Source: Polaribacter sp. Z022 (GTDB lineage Bacteria > Bacteroidota > Bacteroidia > Flavobacteriales > Flavobacteriaceae). From it: a stretch of DNA of 64,000 bases. Below are positions 36,558 to 45,006 of the stretch, one piece after another. The notes beneath the pieces are model-generated. The model was not told where the DNA came from. It searched no databases and was given only the letters and a program-made list of their open reading frames with translations. How positions within the stretch are numbered: position 1 is the stretch's first letter; each line of letters begins with the position of its first letter. Position numbers and translations under genes: made by a program. The stretch is from the NCBI RefSeq assembly GCF_023555495.1, contig NZ_JALCZO010000002.1, positions 62,001 through 126,000 of the forward strand. Reading direction: 5' to 3'.

Positions 36558-37601
36558 TTGAGCTTAGAGAAATTTCATACAGACTTTAAATTAAATGGAG
36601 TTTCATTTTCTTCTGTTGAAGAACTATTAAATTATACCAGTGGTTTTTCCGAGGAAATTTATGATTTTCTTAAAAATTGGTTTTCAAAAGAAGATTATAT
36701 TTTAGTTAATACATCTGGTTCTACAGGGAAACCAAAAGAAATAAAAATACTTAAAAAGCAGATGATTAACTCTGCTTTTGCAACAGGAAGTTATTTTAAA
36801 TTATTAGAGAATACAACTTCTTTACTCTGTTTGTCTGTAAATTATATTGCTGGTAAAATGATGCTTGTAAGAGCTTTGGTTTTAGGATGGAAATTAGATG
36901 TAACAAATATAAATTCTAATCCCTTAAAAGGTGTTAAGAAGAAGTTTGATTTTGTTGCAATGGTGCCTTTACAGTTAGAAAATTCATTAGAAAAATTAAA
37001 TCAAATAAAGAATTTAATTGTTGGTGGAGGAGTAGTTTCAAATAAATTGCAATCTAAAATTTCAAATACCAATTGTAATGTTTTTGCAACTTATGGTATG
37101 ACAGAAACTGTTACTCATATTGCCATTAAAAAATTAAACAATACTACTAATAAATTTAATTTTTATGAAACATTACCAAATGTAGAAATTTATAAGGATC
37201 ATAGAAATTGTTTAGTAATAGATGCTTTTAAAGTTTCTAATAAGGTATTATTTACAAATGATATTGTAGAATTGTATTCTGATAAACAATTTAAATGGAT
37301 AGGTCGTTTTGATAATATTATAAACTCTGGTACTATAAAATTATACCCTGAGTTAATAGAAGAAAAACTGTCTTTAATTATAAATAGTAGATTTTTTGTA
37401 ACGGGTGTTTCTGATGAGAAGTTAGGGCAAAAATTAGTACTAATTATAGAAGGGAAAAAACAAAAAATAGATTTTTCAAAATCTAAGTTATCTAAATTTG
37501 AAATACCAAAAAATATTTATTTTATTGAAAAATTTATAGAAACGGAAACCAATAAAATTCATCGTATTAAAACATTGAATTCAATTTTAGCTTTTTTATA
37601 A
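36558..37601 (+). CDS. menE: o-Succinylbenzoate-CoA ligase (AMP-binding)
   Basis: ANL-family enzyme that activates o-succinylbenzoate with ATP and CoA. 347 aa, shorter than the ~450-480 aa of Gram-positive MenE but normal for Bacteroidota. Motifs: the P-loop NTSGSTGKPKEIKI, ATYGMTETVTHIA, GRFDNIINSGTIKLYPELIEE (hinge region), and the catalytic Lys near the C-terminus in NKIHRIKTLN. The start is TTG at 36558. Its last 6 bases overlap the 3' end of the convergent HTH regulator. Confidence 0.92.
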   Translation: MSLEKFHTDFKLNGVSFSSVEELLNYTSGFSEEIYDFLKNWFSKEDYILVNTSGSTGKPKEIKILKKQMINSAFATGSYFKLLENTTSLLCLSVNYIAGKMMLVRALVLGWKLDVTNINSNPLKGVKKKFDFVAMVPLQLENSLEKLNQIKNLIVGGGVVSNKLQSKISNTNCNVFATYGMTETVTHIAIKKLNNTTNKFNFYETLPNVEIYKDHRNCLVIDAFKVSNKVLFTNDIVELYSDKQFKWIGRFDNIINSGTIKLYPELIEEKLSLIINSRFFVTGVSDEKLGQKLVLIIEGKKQKIDFSKSKLSKFEIPKNIYFIEKFIETETNKIHRIKTLNSILAFL

Positions 37602-38858
37602 ATTTAAAAGATAATCTCTTAAGTCTTCATTTTCTCCAAGATTCATTTTTTTCTTAATTCTATATCTTCCTGTTTGTACAGATCTTGGATCTATTAGCAA
37701 AATTCTTGCAATTTCTTTAGTATGTAAATGTAGTTTTATAAACATACAATGTCTTAATTCTGTTTCAGTTATTTCTGGGTGTTTGGCAATTAGTTTATCA
37801 TAAAAATTATCATGTACAGCATTAAAATGATTTTTTAATATATTCCATTCTTCATCTCTTTCTAAAACCTGATCAATTTGGTTAATAATACTTTTTAGAG
37901 CAGAATTTTCTGAAGTTTTTAATCCTTTTAAATCAGCTTTTATTTCTTTAAAGTATTGCTTGTTGTGTAATAAATTAGTTGACAATGATATTATTATTTT
38001 GTCTTTTACTTGATTTTCTTTATTTAAAATTTTTATTTTTTCTCTTTTTATCAAGCGCCTTTTTTTTGAGTTATCTATTATGAAATAATAACCAAATAAA
38101 GAGATAATAAATAAAACTGAAATTAATGTAACAAGAATTTTTAAATTATAATTTGTGCCTTCTAAACTTTCTTTTTGAAGTAAAACTTTTTCGTATTCAA
38201 ACTTTGTATTTAAATCTTTTATTTTGTGTTCTAATTCTTCATTTGTTTTATTTTTTTTATCTAAAATTAAAGATAAAACCTCAGGATTATTATGACCAAT
38301 TAATTCTAAACTAAAAATACAATCACTAGATTTTTCGTATGCTTGATGTATAGAAACACTTATAATGTTTTCTCCTTCATTAAAAATACTATAATCAAAG
38401 AAATGTTGCGTAAATTCATGTTCGGCATCATTTTTAATAGTACTCATTGCCAATGTAGTATTTGTAATTGTAGAGTTTGGCATATTGTCTTTAATAATTT
38501 CTTTACCATTTATATATACTACAGCTCCATCATCTTTTTGTATTTTAATTTCAAAACCACCATACTTTTTATTGATAAAGATTCTTTTTTTAAAATATTT
38601 TGAGATGTGTTTCTTTTCTTTATCTTCACCATAATAAAGAGTCGTATTGTTTTTTTTATCACCATAACCTAATGGAGATTTTCCGCTTTTCCAATTAGAA
38701 AAATCAGTAATGTTTATCCAATCATTTTCTAAATATCCTTTATCATAATAATGCCAAGAATCTTCATTTTTTATTAAAATTTCTTGAGAAAAAAGATTAT
38801 TTGTTTGGATTGTTAAAATAAGAACAATAACAAAATTAATAAATCGTAAATCTTTCAT
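37596..38858 (-). CDS. Membrane-bound one-component HTH (LuxR-like) regulator with periplasmic jelly-roll domain
   Basis: 420 aa. A signal/anchor (FVIVLILTIQTNNLFSQ) precedes a periplasmic beta-jelly-roll of about residues 30-190 (SPLGYGDKKNNTTLYYG, QKDDGAVVYINGKEI, SVSIHQAYEKSSDCIFSLEL). This is the galactose-binding-like module usually found on secreted hydrolases and cell-wall proteins of Bacteroidota. A coiled coil (about 203-238) leads to a transmembrane helix (ILVTLISVLFIISLFGYYFI), a second coiled coil and a C-terminal GerE-like HTH (ETELRHCMFIKLHLHTKEIARIL...SVQTGRYRIKKKM). Probably senses an extracellular ligand and binds DNA directly. The target is unknown. Confidence 0.82.
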   Translation of the reverse strand: MKDLRFINFVIVLILTIQTNNLFSQEILIKNEDSWHYYDKGYLENDWINITDFSNWKSGKSPLGYGDKKNNTTLYYGEDKEKKHISKYFKKRIFINKKYGGFEIKIQKDDGAVVYINGKEIIKDNMPNSTITNTTLAMSTIKNDAEHEFTQHFFDYSIFNEGENIISVSIHQAYEKSSDCIFSLELIGHNNPEVLSLILDKKNKTNEELEHKIKDLNTKFEYEKVLLQKESLEGTNYNLKILVTLISVLFIISLFGYYFIIDNSKKRRLIKREKIKILNKENQVKDKIIISLSTNLLHNKQYFKEIKADLKGLKTSENSALKSIINQIDQVLERDEEWNILKNHFNAVHDNFYDKLIAKHPEITETELRHCMFIKLHLHTKEIARILLIDPRSVQTGRYRIKKKMNLGENEDLRDYLLNL

Positions 38859-38971
38859 TTAAAGTGATTAAATCTTAATTGTTGTGTAAATATAGTAGTT
38901 ATATTTCTAATTTTATGCTTTTGTAGTAGATTAGTTGATTGTAATAGTAGGTCTTCATTTTGATATTGTAG

Positions 38972-38979
38972 TATATTTG
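38972..38979 (+). promoter_or_regulatory. Orphan -7 promoter box
   Basis: TATATTTG (TAnnTTTG) in the gap before the thioredoxin-like gene, about 75 bases upstream of a terminator-like hairpin and without an open frame between them. Confidence 0.35.
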
Positions 38980-38985
38980 AATTAG

Positions 38986-39081
38986 ATTTTAAAATAATAT
39001 GTAATAATATAATTGGGGGATTAACTTATTGCATTTTGAATTCTTAAAAAGAAGTCGTGGTTAATTAATCATGGCTTTTTT
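38986..39081 (+). ncRNA. Candidate small RNA with its own terminator
   Basis: Between the orphan -7 box and a terminator-like hairpin (AGTCGTGGTTAA with TTAATCATGGCT at 39053-39076, with G-U pairs, then six Ts) lie about 95 bases with no convincing reading frame. The arrangement would fit a short transcript. No known family was recognised. An alternative is an attenuator in the leader of the thioredoxin-like gene. Confidence 0.25.
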
Positions 39082-39123
39082 GTTTTTAAAAATTAGTAAT
39101 TTTTTATTTGGTATTATTTTTGA

Positions 39124-39131
39124 TATTTTTG
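39124..39131 (+). promoter_or_regulatory. -7 promoter box for the thioredoxin-like gene
   Basis: TATTTTTG (TAnnTTTG), 15 bases before the ATG at 39147. It excludes the in-frame upstream start at 39108. Confidence 0.5.
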
Positions 39132-39146
39132 AAGAAATTAATTCTT

Positions 39147-39620
39147 ATGAAAAAAATAGTATTATTTTTTGTTGTTTGTTTTTTAGTTGTTTCCAATAGT
39201 AATGCTCAAGAGCAAATAGAAGAATCTGTAGAGTCTCATTCTTTAAATTGGGTAACTAATTATAAGGCAGCTTTAAAAAAGTCGAAAAAAGAAAAAAAAC
39301 CTGTACTTATATATTTTACAGGTTCAGATTGGTGTGGTCCTTGTAAGGTTTTAGATAAAAACCTTTTTCATACTGATAAGTTCAAAGCAATTGCAGACAA
39401 AGATTTAATTTTATACGAAGCAGATACTCCAAGAAATAAAGATATTGTATCTCCAGAAAAACTAGAAATAACCAATGATTTAAAAAGAAAATATAAAGTA
39501 CGGTCTTTTCCTACTTTGGTTTTTGTAAATCATAAGGGAAAAATGATAGGGTATAAAAAAGGTTTAATTCTTACAGAGTATTATTATCCTTTTATACAAT
39601 CAGTCATTGAAAATTATTAA
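39147..39620 (+). CDS. Periplasmic thioredoxin-family protein
   Basis: 157 aa from the ATG at 39147, with a signal peptide (KKIVLFFVVCFLVVSNSNAQ). The thioredoxin fold has the redox site TGSDWCGPCKVLDK and the cis-Pro in VRSFPTLVFVNHKGK. The pattern KPVLIYFTGSDWCGPCK is that of the thioredoxin_7/DUF255-like secreted group that reduces envelope disulfides. It is monocistronic, bounded by a -7 box and a strong bidirectional terminator. Confidence 0.9.
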   Translation: MKKIVLFFVVCFLVVSNSNAQEQIEESVESHSLNWVTNYKAALKKSKKEKKPVLIYFTGSDWCGPCKVLDKNLFHTDKFKAIADKDLILYEADTPRNKDIVSPEKLEITNDLKRKYKVRSFPTLVFVNHKGKMIGYKKGLILTEYYYPFIQSVIENY

Positions 39621-39622
39621 AT

Positions 39623-39654
39623 AAAAAAACCGAAGCAAATTGCTTCGGTTTTTT
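39623..39654. terminator. Bidirectional terminator between the thioredoxin-like and OmpA genes
   Basis: Stem AACCGAAGC / GCTTCGGTT with an AAATT loop, flanked by seven As on the left and six Ts on the right. It lies between two convergent genes. Confidence 0.85.
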
Positions 39655-39678
39655 ATTATTCTAAAATGTTGAATAATT

Positions 39679-40779
39679 TTACTTTTGGTTAATTACTCTA
39701 AAAGTAGTTCTTCTGTTTGCTCTGTGTTCTGCTTCTGTACAAGAAACTCCATCAGCACATCTATTTGTTAATTTTGCTTCACCAAAACCATTACCTGTTA
39801 ATTGGCTAGGGTTAACACCTTTAGAAATTAAATAATTAGTAACTGCTTGAGCTCTTCTTTCAGATAAATCTTGATTGTTAGCTTTAGTTCCTCTTGCATC
39901 AGTATGAGATTCAATTGCAACTGCAACTCCAGTTTTTAAGATTGGTAATAATCTTGCATCAATAATTCTTTTAGCTCCAGAAGTTAATGTAGCACTACCT
40001 AAGTTCCAAGAAATTGGTAATGGAGTGTTGTTTACTAACTCACATTCAACTTCTTTCCAAGTAGTTAAGCCACCTTTGTTTACTAAAATTTCTTTAGTTA
40101 CTGTTTTGTATTTAGCAGCAACAGTAATTTCTTCTTTCCAAGCATCTTTTTTCAAAATAGTTTTTTTAATTGTTCCGTAAACTGCAGGAATTTCAACTGT
40201 TTTTGTAGTTGGAGGAGTTACCATAACTCTTTTAGTATATGTTTTTTCATATCCAGGTACTGTATTTGAAACTGTTGTTGCATCTTTATCTAATTTTGTT
40301 AAAGGAACAGTAACAAATTTAGCAGGTACTGGTTTGTAACACCAATATCTACAGTCATTTGGATCACTAGATTCACAATCAGGAGCTTTTTCACTCATTT
40401 CCCAATTTGCAGAAGCTGCTTTAGTTTCAATTGTTTCAGAATCTGGAGCAAAAGTAGCATTAATAACACTTAATTTATTTGCATCTTCTTTTGCAGTATA
40501 CGTTACAGTTTTAGTTTCCCAAACTGCTGGTACAATTACTAAACGTTGACCAGCTTCTTTTACTAAAACTCTCTCTGTAATAGTTTCATATTGTGCAGGA
40601 TGAGTAATGATTTTTTTGTAAGCAGGAGCTATTTCAATTGTAACATCTTCGTTTTTCCAAACTTCTGGAGTCTTACAACGTACATAACATTTACCTGGTT
40701 CTGGGTTTTCTGGTAAGTCTTGAGCAAAAGCTACAGCTCCAAACATTAAAAGAGCACCACTAAATAATAATTTTTTCAT
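39679..40779 (-). CDS. OmpA-family outer-membrane/peptidoglycan-associated protein
   Basis: 366 aa from the ATG at 40779, with a signal peptide (KKLLFSGALLMFGAVAFAQ). The middle is made of beta repeats of the type PAYKKI..HPAQYETITERVLVKEAG and PAVYGTIKKTILKKDA, containing 'VWETKTV'-like strands, plus two Cys pairs. The C-terminal OmpA domain (about residues 260-366) binds peptidoglycan, with SHTDARGTKANNQDLSERRA and RRTTFRV. An upstream in-frame start at 40839 gives 20 residues without a signal peptide and is rejected. A 9-bp inverted repeat lies 30-64 bases before the ATG. Probably an abundant envelope-tethering protein. Confidence 0.88.
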   Translation of the reverse strand: MKKLLFSGALLMFGAVAFAQDLPENPEPGKCYVRCKTPEVWKNEDVTIEIAPAYKKIITHPAQYETITERVLVKEAGQRLVIVPAVWETKTVTYTAKEDANKLSVINATFAPDSETIETKAASANWEMSEKAPDCESSDPNDCRYWCYKPVPAKFVTVPLTKLDKDATTVSNTVPGYEKTYTKRVMVTPPTTKTVEIPAVYGTIKKTILKKDAWKEEITVAAKYKTVTKEILVNKGGLTTWKEVECELVNNTPLPISWNLGSATLTSGAKRIIDARLLPILKTGVAVAIESHTDARGTKANNQDLSERRAQAVTNYLISKGVNPSQLTGNGFGEAKLTNRCADGVSCTEAEHRANRRTTFRVINQK

Positions 40780-40808
40780 AATTAATCTGTTTTTGATTTT
40801 TTGTTCAT

Positions 40809-40843
40809 TTATGTGACACCAACTTGTTTTAAGGGTCACATAA
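40809..40843. promoter_or_regulatory. 9-bp inverted repeat upstream of the OmpA gene
   Basis: TTATGTGAC (40809-40817) and its exact reverse complement GTCACATAA (40835-40843), 17 bases apart. Either an operator or a stem-loop in the ompA-like mRNA leader. Confidence 0.45.
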
Positions 40844-40889
40844 TTTTTATCAAAAAAAGACTAGTTATGTAAATTAAATATTAATAAGG

Positions 40890-41786
40890 TTATAATTTGT
40901 TGTAAAATAAGCTTTTAATAATTCCGTCTGAAAGTCCAATTTTAGGAACATAAATCTTTCTAGCTCCACTCCATTTCATGGCAGATAAATAAATTTTTGT
41001 TGCAGGTATAATAACATCTGCTCTATCTGGATTTAAGCTTAATTCTGAAACTCTTTCATTATAAGACATTTGTTTCAAGAACTGATATTGAGCATTAAGA
41101 TAGATGTAAGAAATTGGTTTTCCTTCTGTTCTACCAGACATTTTAAATAATTTATTGATGTTTCCACCAGAACCAATTAAAGATATTTTCTTTAAATCTT
41201 TAGTGTTTTTCTTAATCCATTTTTCAACATTTGCAAAAATTTCTTTATTTACAGATTTTTTGTTGTTTAATAAACGAACAGTACCCATTTTAAAAGATTT
41301 TGAAGCAATGATTTTTCCTTTAGAAAACACTGTAAATTCAGTACTACCACCTCCAACATCAACATATAAGTAAGAACTGTCTCCTTCAATTAAATGATTT
41401 AAATCAGTAGAAGATATGATTGCAGCTTCTTCTTTTCCGCCAATTATATCTATTTGAACACCAGTTTTATTTAAGATTTTTTCTACAACTTCATTACCGT
41501 TATTGGCTTCTCTCATAGCAGAGGTAGCACAAGCTTTGTATCTTTCTACACCATGAACATTCATTAATAGCTTAAATGCTTCAATAGCATTAATCATTCT
41601 ATTAATATTTTCTTTACTAATTGTACCTTTAACAAAAGCGTCTGCTCCTAAACGAATAGGTACACGTACTAAAGATGATTTTTTAAATTGAGGCTCTTTT
41701 TCTTTTGATACAATAACATTAGAAACCAAAAGCCTTATTGCATTGGATCCAATATCTATAGCACCATATTTCTTAATTTCTAACAA
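40890..41786 (-). CDS. Ppx/GppA-family exopolyphosphatase
   Basis: 298-aa ASKHA-fold phosphatase that degrades polyphosphate or (p)ppGpp. Motifs are YGAIDIGSNAIRLLVSN (phosphate 1), VDVGGGSTEFTVF (phosphate 2), IIGGKEEAAIISS, and SLIGSGGNINKLF. It lacks the C-terminal HD domain of long Ppx, as is normal for Bacteroidota members. Start at TTG 41786. It lies 7 bases after sixA on the minus strand, and both act on phosphoryl groups, so an operon is likely. Preference for polyphosphate or pppGpp cannot be told. Confidence 0.9.
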   Translation of the reverse strand: MLEIKKYGAIDIGSNAIRLLVSNVIVSKEKEPQFKKSSLVRVPIRLGADAFVKGTISKENINRMINAIEAFKLLMNVHGVERYKACATSAMREANNGNEVVEKILNKTGVQIDIIGGKEEAAIISSTDLNHLIEGDSSYLYVDVGGGSTEFTVFSKGKIIASKSFKMGTVRLLNNKKSVNKEIFANVEKWIKKNTKDLKKISLIGSGGNINKLFKMSGRTEGKPISYIYLNAQYQFLKQMSYNERVSELSLNPDRADVIIPATKIYLSAMKWSGARKIYVPKIGLSDGIIKSLFYNKL

Positions 41787-41793
41787 ACTAAAT

Positions 41794-42282
41794 TTATTTA
41801 TGATTTTTAGGGAATTCTATCATAAAGGTTTTCCCTTTTTTTATGTTTTTCCAGTGTTTTTCGTCAAATTTTATGCCAATAACTCCACAAGTAGTAACAT
41901 GAGAAATAGGTTTATTACCAAATTTGTTTACAAATGTGTTAATACCATGATCGTGACTAAAAATAATAGCAGAATTAAAACCATCATCTAAAGCATTAAC
42001 GGTTTTCACTAAATAACCATCACTAAAACTGTAAAGTTGTCTTTTTATTTGAAGGTTAGATAATGGGTATTCAAAATTTTCGCAAAAAATAATTGCAGTA
42101 TGAAGCGCTCTATTTGCACTACTAGAAACAAAAACGTCAGGTCTGTCTATTTTCTTTGATAAGAATTTAGACATTAAATGAGAGTCTTTTATTCCTCGTT
42201 TTTTTAAAGGTCTGTCAATATCTTCAATACCAGAGTATTCCCAAGAAGATTTTGCATGTCTAACAATATATAAAGTTTTCAT
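41794..42282 (-). CDS. sixA: SixA-like histidine phosphatase
   Basis: 162-aa member of the phosphoglycerate-mutase-like histidine phosphatases. The RHG catalytic box is TLYIVRHAKSSW, with the second Arg in DRPLKKRGIKD and a conserved His in IIFSHDHGIN. SixA removes phosphate from phosphohistidine in signalling proteins; in this phylum it often lies next to ppx. It is upstream of the Ppx/GppA gene with a 7-base gap. Confidence 0.88.
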   Translation of the reverse strand: MKTLYIVRHAKSSWEYSGIEDIDRPLKKRGIKDSHLMSKFLSKKIDRPDVFVSSSANRALHTAIIFCENFEYPLSNLQIKRQLYSFSDGYLVKTVNALDDGFNSAIIFSHDHGINTFVNKFGNKPISHVTTCGVIGIKFDEKHWKNIKKGKTFMIEFPKNHK

Positions 42283-42316
42283 CCAATTTTAATTGTTGAA
42301 TTGTAAATATAAAAAT

Positions 42317-42964
42317 TTATGGCGCCAATCTTTCTATTTTCCAAGAAAAATCTTCCTCTAAATTATATCTTATTCTATCATGCATTCTATTGGGTCTCCC
42401 TTGCCAAAATTCTATAGAAATAGGTTTTACTAAATAACCTCCCCAATGTTTAGGTCTTAAAATTTCTTTGCCTTCAAATTTTTTCTCAAAGGATATTAAA
42501 TTATCATCTAATTCTTTTCTAGAAGAAACTACAGAGCTTTGTTTAGAAGCCCAAGCTCCTAACTTGCTTCCATCTGGTCTTGACTCAAAATAACCGTCAG
42601 ATAAATTTTCTGATAATAATTCTGCTTTTCCTTTAATAATAATTTGTTGTTCTAAAGCAGGCCAAAAGAAAGATAAACATATATTGTTATTGTTTTTAAT
42701 TGCTTTTCCTTTTTCAGAATTATAGTTGGTGTAAAAAATAAATCCTTCCCAAGTATATTTTTTTAATAAAACTACTCTGCTTTTAGGGAATCCATCCAAA
42801 CCTATAGATGCAATTGTCATGGCATTACTTTCATCTACCATTTCAGAATTATCTGCATTTAAAAACCAAGTTTGGAATAATTCCATTGGGTTTTCTGGAC
42901 AATTACTTTCTAAAAGTTCTTGTTTTTCGTAAGATTTACGGTAGTTGCTTAGGTCTTTTGACAT
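42317..42964 (-). CDS. pdxH: Pyridoxamine 5'-phosphate oxidase
   Basis: FMN enzyme that makes pyridoxal 5'-phosphate from PNP/PMP. 215 aa, standard length. Typical runs are NAMTIASIGLDGFPKSRVVLLKKY, FIFYTNYNSEKGKAI, FFWPALEQQIIIKGKAE, and the C-terminal FWQGRPNRMHDRIRY...WKIERLAP that binds PLP. It is separated by 34 bases from sixA; co-transcription is possible. Confidence 0.96.
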   Translation of the reverse strand: MSKDLSNYRKSYEKQELLESNCPENPMELFQTWFLNADNSEMVDESNAMTIASIGLDGFPKSRVVLLKKYTWEGFIFYTNYNSEKGKAIKNNNNICLSFFWPALEQQIIIKGKAELLSENLSDGYFESRPDGSKLGAWASKQSSVVSSRKELDDNLISFEKKFEGKEILRPKHWGGYLVKPISIEFWQGRPNRMHDRIRYNLEEDFSWKIERLAP

Positions 42965-42988
42965 TTCTTTAAATAAGATTTGTTTAAT

Positions 42989-43477
42989 TTATAGGTTTCT
43001 TATAATCATTGATATGCCAATTATATTTATAACAGCAATAAATATCCATAGTTTATATTCATAAAATTTATCATTATCTCTTACTATGGAAAAGTCTTTG
43101 TTAAATGGTTCTTCATCTATTGGTTTTAATTTGTCATAAACTAGATAAATTCCAAATGTTATTATTATGCTTCCCATAATAATTGGGTGTTCTGTAGTTA
43201 AAGTTTCAAAACCAATTAAAAAATCACTCAAGATTGAATCGTATACTTTTAAACCTCTTAATAATTGACTGATTCCTAAAAAACCAATTAGATAGGATAT
43301 GGTTCTAAAATTAATTAAATATCTTAAAACTGACTCTCCTTTTAAATAAAAGATTTTATTTCTTAAATAATAAATTGCAGAAGCACTTATAATAATTAAA
43401 GCTATACCAGATTCTAATGGATAATCTTCAAAAAGAAATCCATATTGTTTGATTAAAAATTTTAATAGACTTTTCAT
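42989..43477 (-). CDS. Small four-helix membrane protein of unknown function
   Basis: 162 aa with about four predicted helices (IALIIISASAIYYLR, LINFRTISYLIGFLGISQLL, IMGSIIITFGIYLVYDKL, WIFIAVINIIGISMIIRNL). No catalytic motifs. Its ATG overlaps the stop of the SSS transporter gene (ATGA-type overlap, 4 bases), so translation is coupled and the product could be an accessory of the transporter. I do not recognise a named family. Confidence 0.7.
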   Translation of the reverse strand: MKSLLKFLIKQYGFLFEDYPLESGIALIIISASAIYYLRNKIFYLKGESVLRYLINFRTISYLIGFLGISQLLRGLKVYDSILSDFLIGFETLTTEHPIIMGSIIITFGIYLVYDKLKPIDEEPFNKDFSIVRDNDKFYEYKLWIFIAVINIIGISMIIRNL

Positions 43478-44907
43478 TTCCTTTTAAACAAATATAAACC
43501 AACAAAAGTTAAAAATCCATTAAGAACTAAAACAAAAAAGCCAAAATCGAACCCTAATTTTTCTTTGCTGTAATAACTAATAAAATAGGTTAGTATTGGT
43601 GATATAATACAAATTAAAGGAACCAGTTTATCTTTAGTGTTTAATTTTGTAAACATTCCAAAAGTATACAAGCCTAAAAGCGGACCGTAAGTATAGCCAG
43701 CAAACGTAAATATTTTTGCAATTACACTTGCGTCTGCAATAAAGTATTTAAAAATAAGAATAGTTGCAACTAATATAAATGAGAAAGCAATATGAATTTT
43801 CTTTCTAGTTTTTTCTTGTAATTTTTTGTCTTTCTTTTTATCTATTTCTAAGATATCTATACTAAAAGAAGTTGTTAATGAGGTTAAAGCAGAGTCTGCA
43901 CTAGAATAAGCAGCAGCAATTAAACCTAATAAGAAAAATAGTGCAGTAGCTAAACCTAAAGAACCTTTGGTTGCAATTATAGGAAACAGTTGGTCTTTGT
44001 GTGCATCAATTCCATTTTGTTGAGCATAATCTGTTAATAAAACTCCTAATGCTAAAAAGAAAAAATTTACAATTACTAAAACAATAGTAAACCAAAACAT
44101 GTTTTTTTGAGCATCTTTTAGGTTTCTACAAGTTAAGTTTTTTTGCATCATATCTTGGTCTAAACCTGTCATTACAACTGCTATAAAAGCTCCAGCTAAA
44201 AATTGTTTCCAAAAATAATTTCCGGCATTAATATCATCAAAAAAGAAAGTTTTAGAAAAATTACTATCAGAAACATAAGTAAATAAATTGTCAATTTGCA
44301 TTTCATCAGAAATGGTATAAATACAAACTCCAACAGCAATTAACATAAATAAAGTTTGTAAAGTATCTGTCCAAACAATTGTTTTAATACCTCCTTTAAA
44401 AGTGTAAAGCCAAATTAATAAAATAGTAATAGAAACTGTAGTCCAAAATGGAATTCCGTAATTGTCAAACAAAATAATTTGCAAAACATTGGCAACTAAA
44501 AACAATCTAAATGCTGCACCAATTGTTCTAGATAGTAAGAAAAAACTAGCTCCAGTTTTGTATGAATAATTACCAAATCTATCTTGTAAATAAGTATAGA
44601 TAGAGGTTAAGTTTAATTTATAATAGAGTGGTAGTAGTACCAAACCAATGACTGCATAACCAATAACATAACCTAAAACCATCTGAAAATAACTCATACT
44701 TTGATCTTCTACCCAACCAGGGACAGAAATAAATGTTACTCCAGAAAGTGAAGCTCCAATCATACCAAAAGCAACTAAGTACCAAGGAGAAGAATTGTTA
44801 GCTCTAAAGAATGTTTTGTTGTCTGCAGATTTTCCTGTGATATAAGAAATGAATATTAAAACTGAAAAATAGGCAACAATTAATAATAATATGTATAGAG
44901 GTTTCAT
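43474..44907 (-). CDS. Sodium:solute symporter family transporter
   Basis: 477-aa secondary transporter with about 13 helices. Family motifs: GMIGASLSGVTFISVPGWV near helix 2-3, FGNYSYKTGASFFLLSR, TFKGGIKTIVWTDTLQTLFML (SSS signature) and GLIAAAYSSADSALTSLTTSFSIDI, containing the Na2-site serines. Substrate is not evident; SSS members carry sugars, amino acids, sialic acid or monocarboxylates. The next gene encodes a small membrane protein in translational overlap. Confidence 0.92.
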   Translation of the reverse strand: MKPLYILLLIVAYFSVLIFISYITGKSADNKTFFRANNSSPWYLVAFGMIGASLSGVTFISVPGWVEDQSMSYFQMVLGYVIGYAVIGLVLLPLYYKLNLTSIYTYLQDRFGNYSYKTGASFFLLSRTIGAAFRLFLVANVLQIILFDNYGIPFWTTVSITILLIWLYTFKGGIKTIVWTDTLQTLFMLIAVGVCIYTISDEMQIDNLFTYVSDSNFSKTFFFDDINAGNYFWKQFLAGAFIAVVMTGLDQDMMQKNLTCRNLKDAQKNMFWFTIVLVIVNFFFLALGVLLTDYAQQNGIDAHKDQLFPIIATKGSLGLATALFFLLGLIAAAYSSADSALTSLTTSFSIDILEIDKKKDKKLQEKTRKKIHIAFSFILVATILIFKYFIADASVIAKIFTFAGYTYGPLLGLYTFGMFTKLNTKDKLVPLICIISPILTYFISYYSKEKLGFDFGFFVLVLNGFLTFVGLYLFKRK

Positions 44908-44976
44908 TGATTGAATTGAGTATTATTAAATACGAAGATATACTTTTTTAAAATTTAAATTGATTAATTGATGTTT

Positions 44977-44997
44977 CATAATTCATAATTCATAATT
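44977..44997 (+). repeat. Three tandem CATAATT heptamers before recR
   Basis: Perfect 7-base tandem repeat, three copies. The last copy supplies the TAAT of the recR -7 box. Two further copies are found at 30952-30965. Confidence 0.7.
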
Positions 44998-45000
44998 TTG
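44993..45000 (+). promoter_or_regulatory. -7 promoter box for recR
   Basis: TAATTTTG (TAnnTTTG) six bases before the ATG at 45007, so the transcript would be nearly leaderless. Confidence 0.5.
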
Positions 45001-45006
45001 CAAACT

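Noticed and set aside
40812..40840. CRP-type binding site before the OmpA gene
   Set aside because: TGTGA and TCACA are about 20 bases apart rather than the 6 of a CRP site.
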